Shown piece after piece: positions 7,414 through 16,263 of a stretch of DNA of 52,531 nt. Source of the stretch: Pelosinus sp. (GTDB taxonomy: Bacteria > Bacillota > Negativicutes > DSM-13327); contig JARBUM010000027.1 of the NCBI GenBank assembly GCA_029239675.1, positions 1 through 52,531 on the forward strand, written 5' to 3'. The notes under the pieces are model-generated. The model was not told where the DNA came from. It saw only the letters and a list, made by a program, of their open reading frames with translations, and searched no databases. The number at the start of each line of letters is the position of its first letter. Position 1 is the stretch's first letter. Both the position numbers and the translations under genes were made by a program.

Positions 7414-8169
7414 GTGATTATTATAAATTACACAGACAAGACCATACTAATAACTGGTGGTGCTAAAGGAATTGGCAAAGCAATGGTCCTACGTTATTGT
7501 GAAAAAGGTGCTACTGTCATTTTTTGTGATATTGATCATCATGCAGGTAAAGAATTCGAGTCTTTTCTCCAGTCACAGCAATTGAAAGGTTATTATTATG
7601 AAATCGATTTAGAAAATGTACCCGCTATAAAGGAAATGTTCCAATATCTTATAGAGACTTATACCAAGGTTGATATCTTAATCAATAATGCTGCCGTTTT
7701 TTCGCATCAAGCCATTGAGGAAATAACAGAATCACATTGGAATCATGTCATCAATATAAATTTGCGAGCGCCTTTTTTCTGTTGTAAAGAATTTATTCTG
7801 CAGCATAGCAATAAGGAATATGGACGAATTATCAATATTGCTTCTACTAGACACTTAATGTCCGAGGCTAATACGGAACCTTATTCCGTGTCAAAGGGCG
7901 CTATTGTATCATTAACACATGCACTTGCTATTTCATGTAGTAACAAAAATATCATTATAAATTCAATTAGCCCTGGTTGGATTGAAAATAATAATTATGA
8001 TGCATTAACAGAAGGGGATCATAGCCAGCATCCCTCTGGAAGAGTTGGTAAACCTGAAGATATTGCTAGGGCTTGTCTTTTCTTAACAGATGAAAACAAC
8101 GATTTTATCAATGGAGAAAATTTAGTTATCGATGGCGGAATGACAAAAAAAATGATCTACCAGCCGTAG
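7414..8169 (+). CDS. short-chain dehydrogenase/reductase (SDR)
   Basis: A classical SDR of about 250 residues that reduces or oxidises a carbonyl/alcohol with NAD(P). Seen are the cofactor motif TGGAKGIG, the NNAA motif (INNAAV), the catalytic Tyr and Lys in YSVSK, and the C-terminal GENLVIDGGMT. The Ser of the triad appears as IASTRHL. Substrate is unknown. The only ordinary start is GTG at 7414, but it lies inside the strong ribosome site AGAGGTGAT (7410-7418). Correct spacing puts initiation at ATA 7423, giving the natural SDR N-terminus NYTDKTILITGG. I list the GTG as the conservative boundary. The gene stands alone; a terminator follows. Confidence 0.85.
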   Translation: MIIINYTDKTILITGGAKGIGKAMVLRYCEKGATVIFCDIDHHAGKEFESFLQSQQLKGYYYEIDLENVPAIKEMFQYLIETYTKVDILINNAAVFSHQAIEEITESHWNHVININLRAPFFCCKEFILQHSNKEYGRIINIASTRHLMSEANTEPYSVSKGAIVSLTHALAISCSNKNIIINSISPGWIENNNYDALTEGDHSQHPSGRVGKPEDIARACLFLTDENNDFINGENLVIDGGMTKKMIYQP

Positions 8170-8182
8170 ATCATCAATGAAA

Positions 8183-8230
8183 AAGGGACATTTATTACAG
8201 CAAGTTAATTTGCCCTAATAAATGTCCCTT
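8183..8230. terminator. bidirectional terminator between the SDR and acetate transporter genes
   Basis: A perfect 15-bp stem (AAGGGACATTTATTA with TAATAAATGTCCCTT) lies between the convergent stop codons. Confidence 0.85.
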
Positions 8231-8252
8231 AATAAGCAATATATAGGATTAC

Positions 8253-8858
8253 TTATTTAAAAATCCCAAAAGGTTTACCTGTAGGTAAGAAAGTTCTACC
8301 AAAATGGTGATTTAATACCACGGCACCTGAGCCATAAAAAGAAACAAGTGCTATTGCTAACTCAGTATAGCCAGCTACGGTATGAGCCCAATGAGCCACT
8401 CCAAAAGCATCTAAAGCTAGCATTGCCAATAAAACATCAATCAGTACGAAAATAATAAATAATACTTTGTTTGTTTCCATCGAACCAATCGTCATGAACA
8501 GGGAAAAAATTAAATAACCAATAAAACCAAAACCAAGTTGTGCCATGTCAATGCCCGTCATAAGAGCCTGTCCAAAAACGCCTAATTTAATTAACCAGCA
8601 CGCTGCGACGGAGAACCAGAAGAAAGCGTATCCAGCAAAGGCAGTAGCTCCAAAAATGTTATTGTGCTTAAAGTCCAGAGAAGCTGCCATTAATTGTGCA
8701 AAAGCGCCCAAAAATATAGCCCACGGGATCACAAAAGATAAACCTGTTGTAATTCCAAGTTTCTGGGTTGATGCTACAAAAGTCACCATTGCCAAACCAA
8801 ATAATCCTAAACTAGAAGGGTCAGCCACTACGATTTTTACATGTTGCGTATTACTCAT
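8253..8858 (-). CDS. acetate uptake transporter, GPR1/FUN34/YaaH (SatP) family
   Basis: A 201-residue protein with six hydrophobic segments, the length of SatP. The family signature near the N-terminus (NPAPLGL in most members) appears as DPSSLGLFGLAMVTF. SatP-type channels move acetate or succinate with protons across the cytoplasmic membrane, which fits a fermenter or acetogen. AGGAGG-like AGGAGGT lies about 5 nt before the ATG. The gene is single, with a plausible promoter at 8887-8916. Whether it takes up or releases acetate cannot be told. Confidence 0.88.
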   Translation of the reverse strand: MSNTQHVKIVVADPSSLGLFGLAMVTFVASTQKLGITTGLSFVIPWAIFLGAFAQLMAASLDFKHNNIFGATAFAGYAFFWFSVAACWLIKLGVFGQALMTGIDMAQLGFGFIGYLIFSLFMTIGSMETNKVLFIIFVLIDVLLAMLALDAFGVAHWAHTVAGYTELAIALVSFYGSGAVVLNHHFGRTFLPTGKPFGIFK

Positions 8859-8886
8859 AAAAACCTCCTTATATATATACTATGAT

Positions 8887-8916
8887 AAGTTACCACATAA
8901 CTAAAATTCGTGTCAA
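8887..8916 (-). promoter_or_regulatory. candidate promoter of the acetate transporter gene
   Basis: On the minus strand TTGACA (8916-8911) is followed after 18 nt by TGGTAACTT, an extended -10-like element. It lies about 30-60 nt upstream of the start codon. Confidence 0.4.
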
Positions 8917-9065
8917 TATGCTAAATTATTACACAATTTTCAAACAATTTAGCAGCAGCTTTTTTTATTGGAAAATCAACATCATAAATAACGTTATGCG
9001 CCCTTTTGCTCTTAACTGAAAGGTAGGTTCATGTTAATTTTATACATGCTGATCTTATATAAAAA

Positions 9066-9102
9066 AGAAGCTAAGCAATGGCATTACCACTACTTAGCTT
9101 CT
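9066..9102 (-). terminator. terminator of the PNPOx-like gene
   Basis: AGAAGCTAAG (9066-9075) pairs with CTTAGCTTCT (9093-9102), and a run of six T follows on the minus strand. Confidence 0.8.
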
Positions 9103-9112
9103 AGCTTTCTCT

Positions 9113-9496
9113 TTATATTAATTCTGTATCCCCTACTAATTCCAGCACCTTATCAACCTTGAAGAAAACGAGATAGTAATCTCCTTTAGCCTCACATTCT
9201 TCATGTTTACAATGGCGAAGAAGGGAAAAAAGCAATTCGCTATTTTTTTCTTCTCTCACTTTGGTAAGGTAGATGCGCTTACCTGTCAGCTTACCAGCCT
9301 CAATAAACAAGAAACATGCATGAGGGTTAACCAAAATATTTTCATGTGTCTTACGTTCTTTCATAATAAATCCTACTAAACCATCTTCTAGACTATAAGG
9401 AGTGGCATATATAGCAGCATTTACTACTCCCTTATCATCAGCAGTAGATAAAACACCGCTACCTTTTACAGATGCAAAATATTCTTTTAAATCCAT
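9113..9496 (-). CDS. pyridoxamine 5'-phosphate oxidase-like flavin-binding protein
   Basis: A 127-residue single-domain split-barrel protein. It starts with a short helix and the strand GVLSTADDKGVVNAAIYATP, then carries FIMKERKTHENILVNPHACFLF, split here as the typical FMN-contact segment with KTHENI. Small members of this family bind FMN or F420 and act as reductases or sensors. Two cysteine-containing spots (HCKHEECEA, about residues 96-104) are close together and might bind a metal; this is only a guess. GGGAGGG lies upstream of the ATG. Function is otherwise unknown. Confidence 0.75.
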   Translation of the reverse strand: MDLKEYFASVKGSGVLSTADDKGVVNAAIYATPYSLEDGLVGFIMKERKTHENILVNPHACFLFIEAGKLTGKRIYLTKVREEKNSELLFSLLRHCKHEECEAKGDYYLVFFKVDKVLELVGDTELI

Positions 9497-9751
9497 GACT
9501 AAACCCTCCCATTTTAATATTATTTATTATTAAATTATACTTTATATTCTTTATCCCTTTCTGCATTTCCTTCTTAATTAATAAAATTTATTCTTTAGTT
9601 ATTCAACACATATATAAGGAAAGAAAAGTTGTAATTGGCAAGTAAGCCTTTTATGATATATAATTTATGTCCCGCTTAAAAAGTTATTTGTGTATTTAGG
9701 AAGAATAGTATATTATATTAACAGAAATAAGTGAAGTGGGGGAGGATGGGA

Positions 9752-10987
9752 ATGGCTTTAATTGTAAAAAAGTTCGGTGGAAGCTCTGTTGCTACACCTG
9801 AGAAAATTATGGCGGTAGCCCAAAGGGTTTTACGTGAAAAAGGTCCTGAAGATAAAATGGTTGTAGTTGTATCAGCAATGGGAGATACTACTGATGATTT
9901 AATCGCCTTAGCCAATACCTTAGTTGGGCAGCCATATACATATGCTCGCGAGATGGACATGTTGTTATCAACAGGCGAGCAGGTAACCATTGCCTTATTG
10001 GCCATGACTTTCAATAAATTGGGGCACCCTGCCATCTCATTAACAGGCTCTCAAGCTGGCATTAAGACTAATTTTGCCTATACAAAAGGCAAAATTCTGA
10101 GTGTCAATCCTGAAAGAGTCTTAGAGCAGCTGAACAAAGGTAATATTGTTGTCGTTGCTGGATTTCAGGGAGCTAACACAGAGGGCGATATTCTTACACT
10201 AGGTCGTGGTGGCTCTGATACTTCTGCTGTAGCCTTAGCTGGAGCACTTAAAGCTGATGTATGTGAAATTTTCACGGATGTAGATGGTATTTATTCTGCC
10301 GATCCTAGGGTTGTAAAAGATGCCCGTCGCATGAAAGAAATAACTTGTGATGAAATGCTAGAAATGGCACGATTAGGAGCAGTTGTCATGCAGCCTCGCT
10401 CCGTAGAAATGGGTAAACACTACGGTGTACCGATTCATGTCCGTTCCACATTCACACAAGATGCAGGTACATTTATCAAGGAGGTATGCACAGTGGAGGA
10501 AAAAGAGTTTGTAATTAAAGGGGTTGCCCATGACACCAATGTAGCCAAAATCGGGTTATTAGGTGTCCCAAATCATCCAGGAATTGCTTTTAAAATTTTC
10601 TCTGCCCTGGCAAAAGCGAATATCGACGTGGACATGATTGTTCAAAGTGTGCGTAACACAGATAAAGATATTATTGATATGTTATTCACCATTGCTCAAC
10701 CAGATTTGCCACAAACTAAAGAAATAGTAGAAAAATTAGGCAAAGAAATGCAGGTTGTTGGGCTTCTCTTTGATGATAAAGTTGCCAAAGTATCTATAGT
10801 TGGCGCAGGAATGCTCGGTAGCCCTGGTATTGCTGCCAATATGTTTGGTGCTCTTTCTGATGCAGAGGTAAACATTGAAGTTATCAGCACTTCTGAAATC
10901 AGCATTTCCTGTCTCATTCAAGCGGACAAAGTCAAAGAAGCCGTCAATGCAATTCATGCCCGTTTCTTTCCTCAAGAATGTAAATAA
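9752..10987 (+). CDS. lysC: aspartokinase with two ACT domains
   Basis: Phosphorylates aspartate as the first step to lysine, threonine and methionine. The catalytic domain starts with the family motif VKKFGGSSV and holds GFQGAN, TLGRGGSDTSA and FTDVDGIYSADP; two ACT domains fill about residues 265-405. The length (411) matches Bacillus LysC-type enzymes. The start at 9752 is 6 nt after GGGGAGG (9739-9745); the in-frame GTG at 9731 and ATG at 9746 have no fitting ribosome site. Inside the gene a Shine-Dalgarno and an in-frame GTG at 10493 would produce a separate ACT-domain beta subunit. No lysine riboswitch is seen upstream. The gene is not clustered with other lysine genes. Confidence 0.95.
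   Translation: MALIVKKFGGSSVATPEKIMAVAQRVLREKGPEDKMVVVVSAMGDTTDDLIALANTLVGQPYTYAREMDMLLSTGEQVTIALLAMTFNKLGHPAISLTGSQAGIKTNFAYTKGKILSVNPERVLEQLNKGNIVVVAGFQGANTEGDILTLGRGGSDTSAVALAGALKADVCEIFTDVDGIYSADPRVVKDARRMKEITCDEMLEMARLGAVVMQPRSVEMGKHYGVPIHVRSTFTQDAGTFIKEVCTVEEKEFVIKGVAHDTNVAKIGLLGVPNHPGIAFKIFSALAKANIDVDMIVQSVRNTDKDIIDMLFTIAQPDLPQTKEIVEKLGKEMQVVGLLFDDKVAKVSIVGAGMLGSPGIAANMFGALSDAEVNIEVISTSEISISCLIQADKVKEAVNAIHARFFPQECK
10478..10495 (+). promoter_or_regulatory. internal ribosome binding site and GTG start for the aspartokinase beta subunit
   Basis: AAGGAGGT (10478-10485) is followed after 7 nt by GTG (10493-10495), which is in frame with the aspartokinase. Translation from there gives 164 residues made only of the ACT region. 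Bacillus subtilis LysC is known to make an in-frame beta subunit of about this size, so the same alpha2-beta2 arrangement is likely here. Confidence 0.75.
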
Positions 10988-11010
10988 TACAAACAAGCGG
11001 TTTAAAACTT

Positions 11011-11040
11011 CTTCGCGAACTTCGCGGTTCAACGTGTTTT
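11011..11040. repeat. partial copy of the CTTCGCG-GTTCAA intergenic repeat (copy B)
   Basis: CTTCGCGAACTTCGCGGTTC followed by AACGTGTTTTCC matches the right half of copy C (23251-23278). The left half is missing. Confidence 0.55.
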
Positions 11041-11052
11041 CCCAGATTTCGT

Positions 11053-11082
11053 AAAAAATGCGCCTCTCATGGCGCATTTTTT
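11053..11082. terminator. bidirectional terminator between lysC and the chemoreceptor gene
   Basis: A 12-bp stem (AAAAAATGCGCC with GGCGCATTTTTT) around loop TCTCAT lies between the convergent stop codons. Confidence 0.9.
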
Positions 11083-11086
11083 TATA

Positions 11087-13195
11087 TTATGCCTTAAACT
11101 GCGTTACTAATTTTTCTAATTTATAGGACATCTCCAGCAATTTTTCTGTAGAATAGGTAATGTCCTGGGCAGAAGCCGCCTGCTCTTCACATACTGCAGC
11201 GATTTCCTGGGCACCACTCGTATTATGAGCTGCCAAGTTACTAATATTGGTGACTGCCTGCATCGCCTCCTTACATAGACCAACCTGACTCTCTGTTTCT
11301 ACAATGATGGTATTAGCCTTTTGTTGTACATAACCTATAGCTTTTACAATTTTTTCGAATGATGCACCACTCGTCTGGGCGATTTCTACCCCCTGCTCAA
11401 CATTATCAAAGCTCTGCTGCATAGCAATAACCGCTCCACTACTTTCCGATTCAATTCGTCTCGTAATGACAGAAATATTTTTGGCTGCTTTAGCTGATTG
11501 TTCTGCTAACTTACGTACTTCATCTGCTACAACGGCAAATCCGCGGCCTCCCTCTCCTGCTCTGGCGGCTTCAATGGCTGCGTTTAATGCTAATAAGTTT
11601 GTCTGATTTGCGATTTCGCTGATTACCCCTGTAATAGCGCTAATTTCTTTCGTACTTTCTCCTAATAGGGTAACTGTTTTAGCCGTATCTGTAACAAGAG
11701 TTTTTATGTTCTGCATCTTAGTTACGGTATCATTCATTACTCGTTGTCCTTGGATAGCAGCCACTGAACACTCATCCGTAGATGCGGCAGTTTGTTCAAT
11801 ACTTTCCGAAACAGTAAGCGTGATATCCACTAATTTTTGCAGCAAGTCCTCTGTTCGCTTAGTATCTTTACCCTGCTGACCTATTTGTTCAGCAATGGCT
11901 GCAACTGACTGAGAAACCTGAATGCTACCTACTCTGGATTGCTCAGAAGTAGCTGCAACAGTATTCGTTGACTCTAAGACTAGAGCCGATGATTGTTTTA
12001 CAGACTGTACAATATCTCGTAAACCGACAGTCATACTATTAAAGGCCTTGGCAACATGGCTTAGTTCATCATGTCTATAACTATTCATAGTATGTGTTAA
12101 ATCTCCTTGAGCGATCAGATCTGCCCCGGCCGCTAATTCCCGTAAAGGTGCAAGGGATTTTCTAATCACAATGATACCAATTAGCAGCAATACGATAATC
12201 ATAATTAAAATGATTTTGGTGCTGTTTTCTACCATATCATATGCGGATTGTAATGCAGCTTTTTTAGAATACGCCGAGACAGCAATCCACTCCGTGTTAG
12301 CAATCGGTCGATAGGAAATAAAATATTCTTGATTACGGAATAGCCCTGTAGTGTTGCCAGACTGTTTTTCTACAGCCTCTTTATAATACTCCTCATTTAG
12401 CTGCCTCGATTCAGCAACCGCCGAGGAGTCACTTTGATAAAATATAGGGATTCGATTCTTATTTAAGACGGTAATAGAATAACCTGGATTCTGGGATAAT
12501 ATTTGTTCTACTAAATTATTCATATTTTGTATCGAAATATTAGCTCCCAGCACACCCTTTACTTTATTAGCATCACTAAATATAGGTACAGAAGCGATGA
12601 TTGTCATTTGATTGTTTACCTTACTATGTATGGGATCAGAAAACTGTACAGATCCTTGTAGGGTTTTTTGAAAGTAATCCCTATCTGCAATATTGACCAA
12701 AGCTCCATTGTCAGTACGCCAAATTTGAGTACCATCTGTACCTGCTACAAAAAGTGCTTCATTACCACCATAATAGGGTTTAACTTGATTAAGATAGTCT
12801 CCAGCCACTTCCTTTTTCATGCCGCTAATTCCACTAGCTGAACTGGTAATCATCAAGTAATTTTTTTTTGACTGAATGTTAGCCCCAATATCACTGGCAA
12901 TTCGATCTGCAACCTTGTTATTCTTTTCAATAGCTGCCTGAGTTAAGCTTTCCATAGTCTGCTTCGTAAAATACCAACCAATCATGCTCAAAGGCAAAAT
13001 ACAGATTAGAATAATCACAAGGGTTGCCTGCGTTGCTAAAGATGACCATGATATGTTAAAGGTAAATTTTCGCAAAGAACCTAACCTTAGGTTCTTGAAA
13101 AAATTTAGCATCCATTCTTTTGCCTTTATCGGTTTACTAGTATTGAATTGGGGTATAAACGCTTCTTTTACATTCTGTATTCGTTTTTTGAGCAT
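11087..13195 (-). CDS. methyl-accepting chemotaxis protein with dCache sensor
   Basis: A 702-residue chemoreceptor. After about 50 N-terminal residues comes a first membrane helix (about 54-74), a large extracytoplasmic double-Cache-like domain, a second helix (about 327-348), a HAMP domain and the cytoplasmic signalling helices with the near-invariant tip [20 protein letters not shown]. It would pass ligand binding to CheA/CheW. No C-terminal pentapeptide tether is present. The ribosome site is a G-run, GGGGGAAG. The unusual point is the roughly 50-residue basic cytoplasmic extension before the first helix; a later start at Met29 would shorten it. Ligand unknown. Confidence 0.9.
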   Translation of the reverse strand: MLKKRIQNVKEAFIPQFNTSKPIKAKEWMLNFFKNLRLGSLRKFTFNISWSSLATQATLVIILICILPLSMIGWYFTKQTMESLTQAAIEKNNKVADRIASDIGANIQSKKNYLMITSSASGISGMKKEVAGDYLNQVKPYYGGNEALFVAGTDGTQIWRTDNGALVNIADRDYFQKTLQGSVQFSDPIHSKVNNQMTIIASVPIFSDANKVKGVLGANISIQNMNNLVEQILSQNPGYSITVLNKNRIPIFYQSDSSAVAESRQLNEEYYKEAVEKQSGNTTGLFRNQEYFISYRPIANTEWIAVSAYSKKAALQSAYDMVENSTKIILIMIIVLLLIGIIVIRKSLAPLRELAAGADLIAQGDLTHTMNSYRHDELSHVAKAFNSMTVGLRDIVQSVKQSSALVLESTNTVAATSEQSRVGSIQVSQSVAAIAEQIGQQGKDTKRTEDLLQKLVDITLTVSESIEQTAASTDECSVAAIQGQRVMNDTVTKMQNIKTLVTDTAKTVTLLGESTKEISAITGVISEIANQTNLLALNAAIEAARAGEGGRGFAVVADEVRKLAEQSAKAAKNISVITRRIESESSGAVIAMQQSFDNVEQGVEIAQTSGASFEKIVKAIGYVQQKANTIIVETESQVGLCKEAMQAVTNISNLAAHNTSGAQEIAAVCEEQAASAQDITYSTEKLLEMSYKLEKLVTQFKA

Positions 13196-13256
13196 ATTTC
13201 TTCTTCCCCCAAACTTAATATCATTAGTGTTATGTTAGTTTTATAGCGTTTTAATT

Positions 13257-13297
13257 AAACAGAAAAGGTCATGATATTTACATGACCTTTTCTGTTT
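13257..13297 (-). terminator. terminator of pstS
   Basis: A perfect 17-bp stem (AAACAGAAAAGGTCATG with CATGACCTTTTCTGTTT) lies 24 nt after the pstS stop and before the chemoreceptor gene. Confidence 0.8.
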
Positions 13298-13320
13298 ATT
13301 CCTATTTACTTATGCCTACA

Positions 13321-14181
13321 TTATTTCTTTAATTTTGTAACTGGCACAAATCCATTCTTCTCAGCATATGTTACTTGGAATTCTTTACTAGTCACATAGT
13401 CAATGAAAGCTTTTACTGCACCAGTAGGTTCGCCTTTGGTAAACATACGGCCAAAGGTATACACAGGGTAGGTACCATTTACAACGTTCTCGATGGAATA
13501 TTTAACGCCATTGTAAGCCAATGCTTTAATGCTTTGATCTACATAAGCAGCGTCCACATAACCAATCGCACCAGGAGTACTTGCAATAGCCGATCTTACT
13601 GCACCATTTGAGTCTTGAATCACTGCATTATCAGTGAAATTAGCATTTTTAAGTACTACTTCAGCAATGGTCGCGCGAGAACCAGATGATTTTGCACGAT
13701 GAACTAAGGTAATTTTTTGATCCTTACCGCCCACATCTTTCCAGTTTGTAATTTTACCGGTCATAATATCAACATATTGTTGTTGTGATAGATTATCTAC
13801 AGTTACATCACTATTCACAATGAATACAAATGGGATTCCTACTAATTTATGCTCAACAAGTCCTTTATCTTTTAAACTGTCTTGCAGGGCAACATCAGAA
13901 TTACCAATGTTAACAGATCCTGCAGCAACTTGATTTTGTCCTGTGAAAGAACCACCACCTGCGATATTAACAGTCACTTTGTCATATTTCTTTTGGAATT
14001 CTTCCTGTCCGGGTTTTAATAAAGGAAGTAATGCTGTTGAACCAGATGCAGTCACTGTTCCTTGCACTTCATTAGTAGCCTTAGGCGCCTCTTTTGTACC
14101 GCCACAGCCTGCAACCAGGCTAACACCTAACATTAAAGACATAGCTGCTACAAGCATTTTAGATTTTTTAAATAATTTCAT
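13321..14181 (-). CDS. pstS: phosphate ABC transporter substrate-binding lipoprotein
   Basis: A periplasmic binding protein of 286 residues. A lipoprotein signal peptide ends in the lipobox LVAGC (Cys26). The phosphate-binding loops are recognisable: TASGSTALLPLL, GGGSFTGQNQV and HRAKSSGSRATIAE. It captures phosphate for the PstCAB transporter, but pstCAB are not adjacent. The upstream 99-nt gap contains three TTAACA units spaced 11 nt apart, a PhoP-type box, so induction under phosphate limitation is likely. The nearby PhoR-like kinase (16264-18039) supports this. A purine-rich GGGGG ribosome site precedes the ATG. Confidence 0.93.
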   Translation of the reverse strand: MKLFKKSKMLVAAMSLMLGVSLVAGCGGTKEAPKATNEVQGTVTASGSTALLPLLKPGQEEFQKKYDKVTVNIAGGGSFTGQNQVAAGSVNIGNSDVALQDSLKDKGLVEHKLVGIPFVFIVNSDVTVDNLSQQQYVDIMTGKITNWKDVGGKDQKITLVHRAKSSGSRATIAEVVLKNANFTDNAVIQDSNGAVRSAIASTPGAIGYVDAAYVDQSIKALAYNGVKYSIENVVNGTYPVYTFGRMFTKGEPTGAVKAFIDYVTSKEFQVTYAEKNGFVPVTKLKK

Positions 14182-14240
14182 CTCAAGACCCCCTGTAAAA
14201 TTTACTATAGTTAAATTGTAAGATAATATGGAATAAAATG

Positions 14241-14268
14241 TGTTAAGGCAATGTTAACTTTATGTTAA
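14241..14268 (-). promoter_or_regulatory. Pho box upstream of pstS
   Basis: On the minus strand TTAACA occurs three times at exact 11-nt spacing (14268-14263, 14257-14252, 14246-14241). This equals the direct-repeat PhoP site known from Bacillus (TT[A/C/T]ACA repeats about 5 nt apart). A TATTAT (14228-14223) follows as a possible -10. Confidence 0.75.
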
Positions 14269-14280
14269 ATCCCTTATTCA

Positions 14281-16080
14281 TTAATCTATGCAGTAACAAC
14301 TTTGCCAAACTAATTTACACTTTTTTTTCACCCCACCTGCAGCCTCACCTAGATCAGCTGGCGTTTTAAACTTACAGCCTATACTAGTCACTACTGCAAT
14401 AGATAAAGATACAATAGGATATTCTTCTTCCACGCCATGCCGATTCTTCGCAATAATATATTCCAATTTTTGATCCGATTCTGTATAAAAACCTCTAACT
14501 CTAACATCAAAATAATCAATAATCGTCTGACACAAGGGCACAACATCAACCCCTTGTACAATGGCAATAAAATCATCACCACCAATATGCCCTACGAAAA
14601 AATCGGCTATATTACTACTTTTTAATTGTGACTGAATAATTTGCGCCGTCATACATAAAATTTTATCCCCATTATCAAAACCATATGTATCGTTGTATGC
14701 CTTAAAATTGTCCAAATCAAAATATAATACAGAATAAGGCTCCTTAGATTCAATTACCTGATGCAATTTTTCTTCGATTAAGATATTTCCAGGTAGGCCG
14801 CTTAAAGGATTACTATGCTTAGCCCGATTGATTTCTAACTGCGTAGTTTTCTCCAAGAGCTGCCTTACTGTAATAATGCCATAATATCTTCCCTGTTGAG
14901 TCACCACTATATAGTCGTACAAACTATCCTCATATCTGGCAACTGCTAGTTTGGATACTTGTTCTAAGGGCATATCATAATCCACAATTAATACATGATT
15001 ATCCATCAGTGAGCCAACGGAGCGATTCATATAAACAGCAACCCCATACTGGGTCGCTAAATGCGCCAAAAATTTATTTTTCATTAATAATCCTACAGGA
15101 AGATCTCCCTGTAACAGGGTAATTCCCATAAGGTGAGGATTTTCATTAAAATATTCCAGTGCCTTACTGCCAGTAATCGCTTCTGGGAAACCTGGATCTC
15201 GTCTACTAATTTCACCAATCGGCATGGTCAAAGGAGTATGAAAAGCCTCTTGTTTTTTCTGCTTGTTCTTCAGAACGATATTTTCTTTAACCAATGGATG
15301 AATCGTCAAAAACTCAGCCGCTGGTCTCTGCAGCAAATATCCCTGACCATATGGTACACCAATTTGGATTAAGGTATTCAATTCATCAATACTCTCAATA
15401 CCTTCGGCAATAATTTTCATATTCATCACAACGGAAAATTCATAAAAGGCTTTCATCAAAGCCTGTTTTAGGACATCTTTATCAATATCTCGTACTAAGT
15501 CCATGTCAATTTTAATGAACTGCGGCCTTGTCTCTGCTAATAACCTTAAGCCTGAATACCCTGCTCCTGTGTCATCAATCGCAATCTTATAACCTTGACT
15601 GGTATAATGATCTAGAACCTTGCGGAAGTTCTTATAGTCATCAATGGAATTTTTCTCTGTAATCTCAAAAATAATATTACCTAGATCGAAATCCTGATCT
15701 GCCAACATTTCCAACGTAGCACCTTTTTTAAAACGCTCGTCATTTATAATATTAGGATCAACATTAATAAATAGCATCATATCTTTTGCTAAACCTTTAA
15801 CCCTCGCAAAAGCTTTGCTTCTACAAAGAAACTCCAATTCCCACAGCTTATTAAATTTCTCCGCAGCTGCAAATAATTCATCTGGCCGCTCTAATGTTGA
15901 ACCTTGTGGTCCACGACTCAAAGCCTCATAGCCAACAACATTGCCATCTAAGAGGGAAACAATCGGCTGAAAAACGGCCTTAATGTCTTTGTTATTTAAA
16001 ATCTCTTCCAATTCATCATAATCTTTTTCTTCCCATTGTACATGGTGTTGCATTAGCTGATTATATAATACAGCTGGCAT
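14281..16080 (-). CDS. EAL-CBS-GGDEF cyclic-di-GMP protein
   Basis: A cytoplasmic protein of 599 residues. The EAL domain (about 28-265) is complete: YEALSRGP, FINVDPN, FEITE, DDTGAGYSG, FIKID and AEGIES are all present, so c-di-GMP hydrolysis is likely. A pair of CBS-type motifs (about 310-420) may sense a nucleotide. The C-terminal GGDEF domain (about 440-590) has the variant site GGDDF, Asp for the second acidic Glu, so synthesis is uncertain and it may bind GTP as a regulator. GGAGG lies 9 nt before the ATG. It precedes pstS on the same strand; a looser TTAACA-like pair at 16149-16176 hints at phosphate control, weakly. Confidence 0.9.
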   Translation of the reverse strand: MPAVLYNQLMQHHVQWEEKDYDELEEILNNKDIKAVFQPIVSLLDGNVVGYEALSRGPQGSTLERPDELFAAAEKFNKLWELEFLCRSKAFARVKGLAKDMMLFINVDPNIINDERFKKGATLEMLADQDFDLGNIIFEITEKNSIDDYKNFRKVLDHYTSQGYKIAIDDTGAGYSGLRLLAETRPQFIKIDMDLVRDIDKDVLKQALMKAFYEFSVVMNMKIIAEGIESIDELNTLIQIGVPYGQGYLLQRPAAEFLTIHPLVKENIVLKNKQKKQEAFHTPLTMPIGEISRRDPGFPEAITGSKALEYFNENPHLMGITLLQGDLPVGLLMKNKFLAHLATQYGVAVYMNRSVGSLMDNHVLIVDYDMPLEQVSKLAVARYEDSLYDYIVVTQQGRYYGIITVRQLLEKTTQLEINRAKHSNPLSGLPGNILIEEKLHQVIESKEPYSVLYFDLDNFKAYNDTYGFDNGDKILCMTAQIIQSQLKSSNIADFFVGHIGGDDFIAIVQGVDVVPLCQTIIDYFDVRVRGFYTESDQKLEYIIAKNRHGVEEEYPIVSLSIAVVTSIGCKFKTPADLGEAAGGVKKKCKLVWQSCYCID

Positions 16081-16263
16081 AACAGTTTTCCTCCATATTC
16101 AATCAATCCTATTTCTACCTTAATAGTAAAGAAATATGGATGATTTTATGTTATGCAATCATTATTTTTGTGTTAATTATGAGCTCCTTTTGAGATATTT
16201 TCATAGTCAACTTATATTTTTTATTGTATGATTTTTTTAGAATACATTTGTCAGGAGGCACTT

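Noticed and set aside
9497-9751. Lysine riboswitch before the aspartokinase gene
   Set aside because: The region is only about 250 bp of AT-rich sequence without the conserved lysine-aptamer segments or a terminator hairpin.
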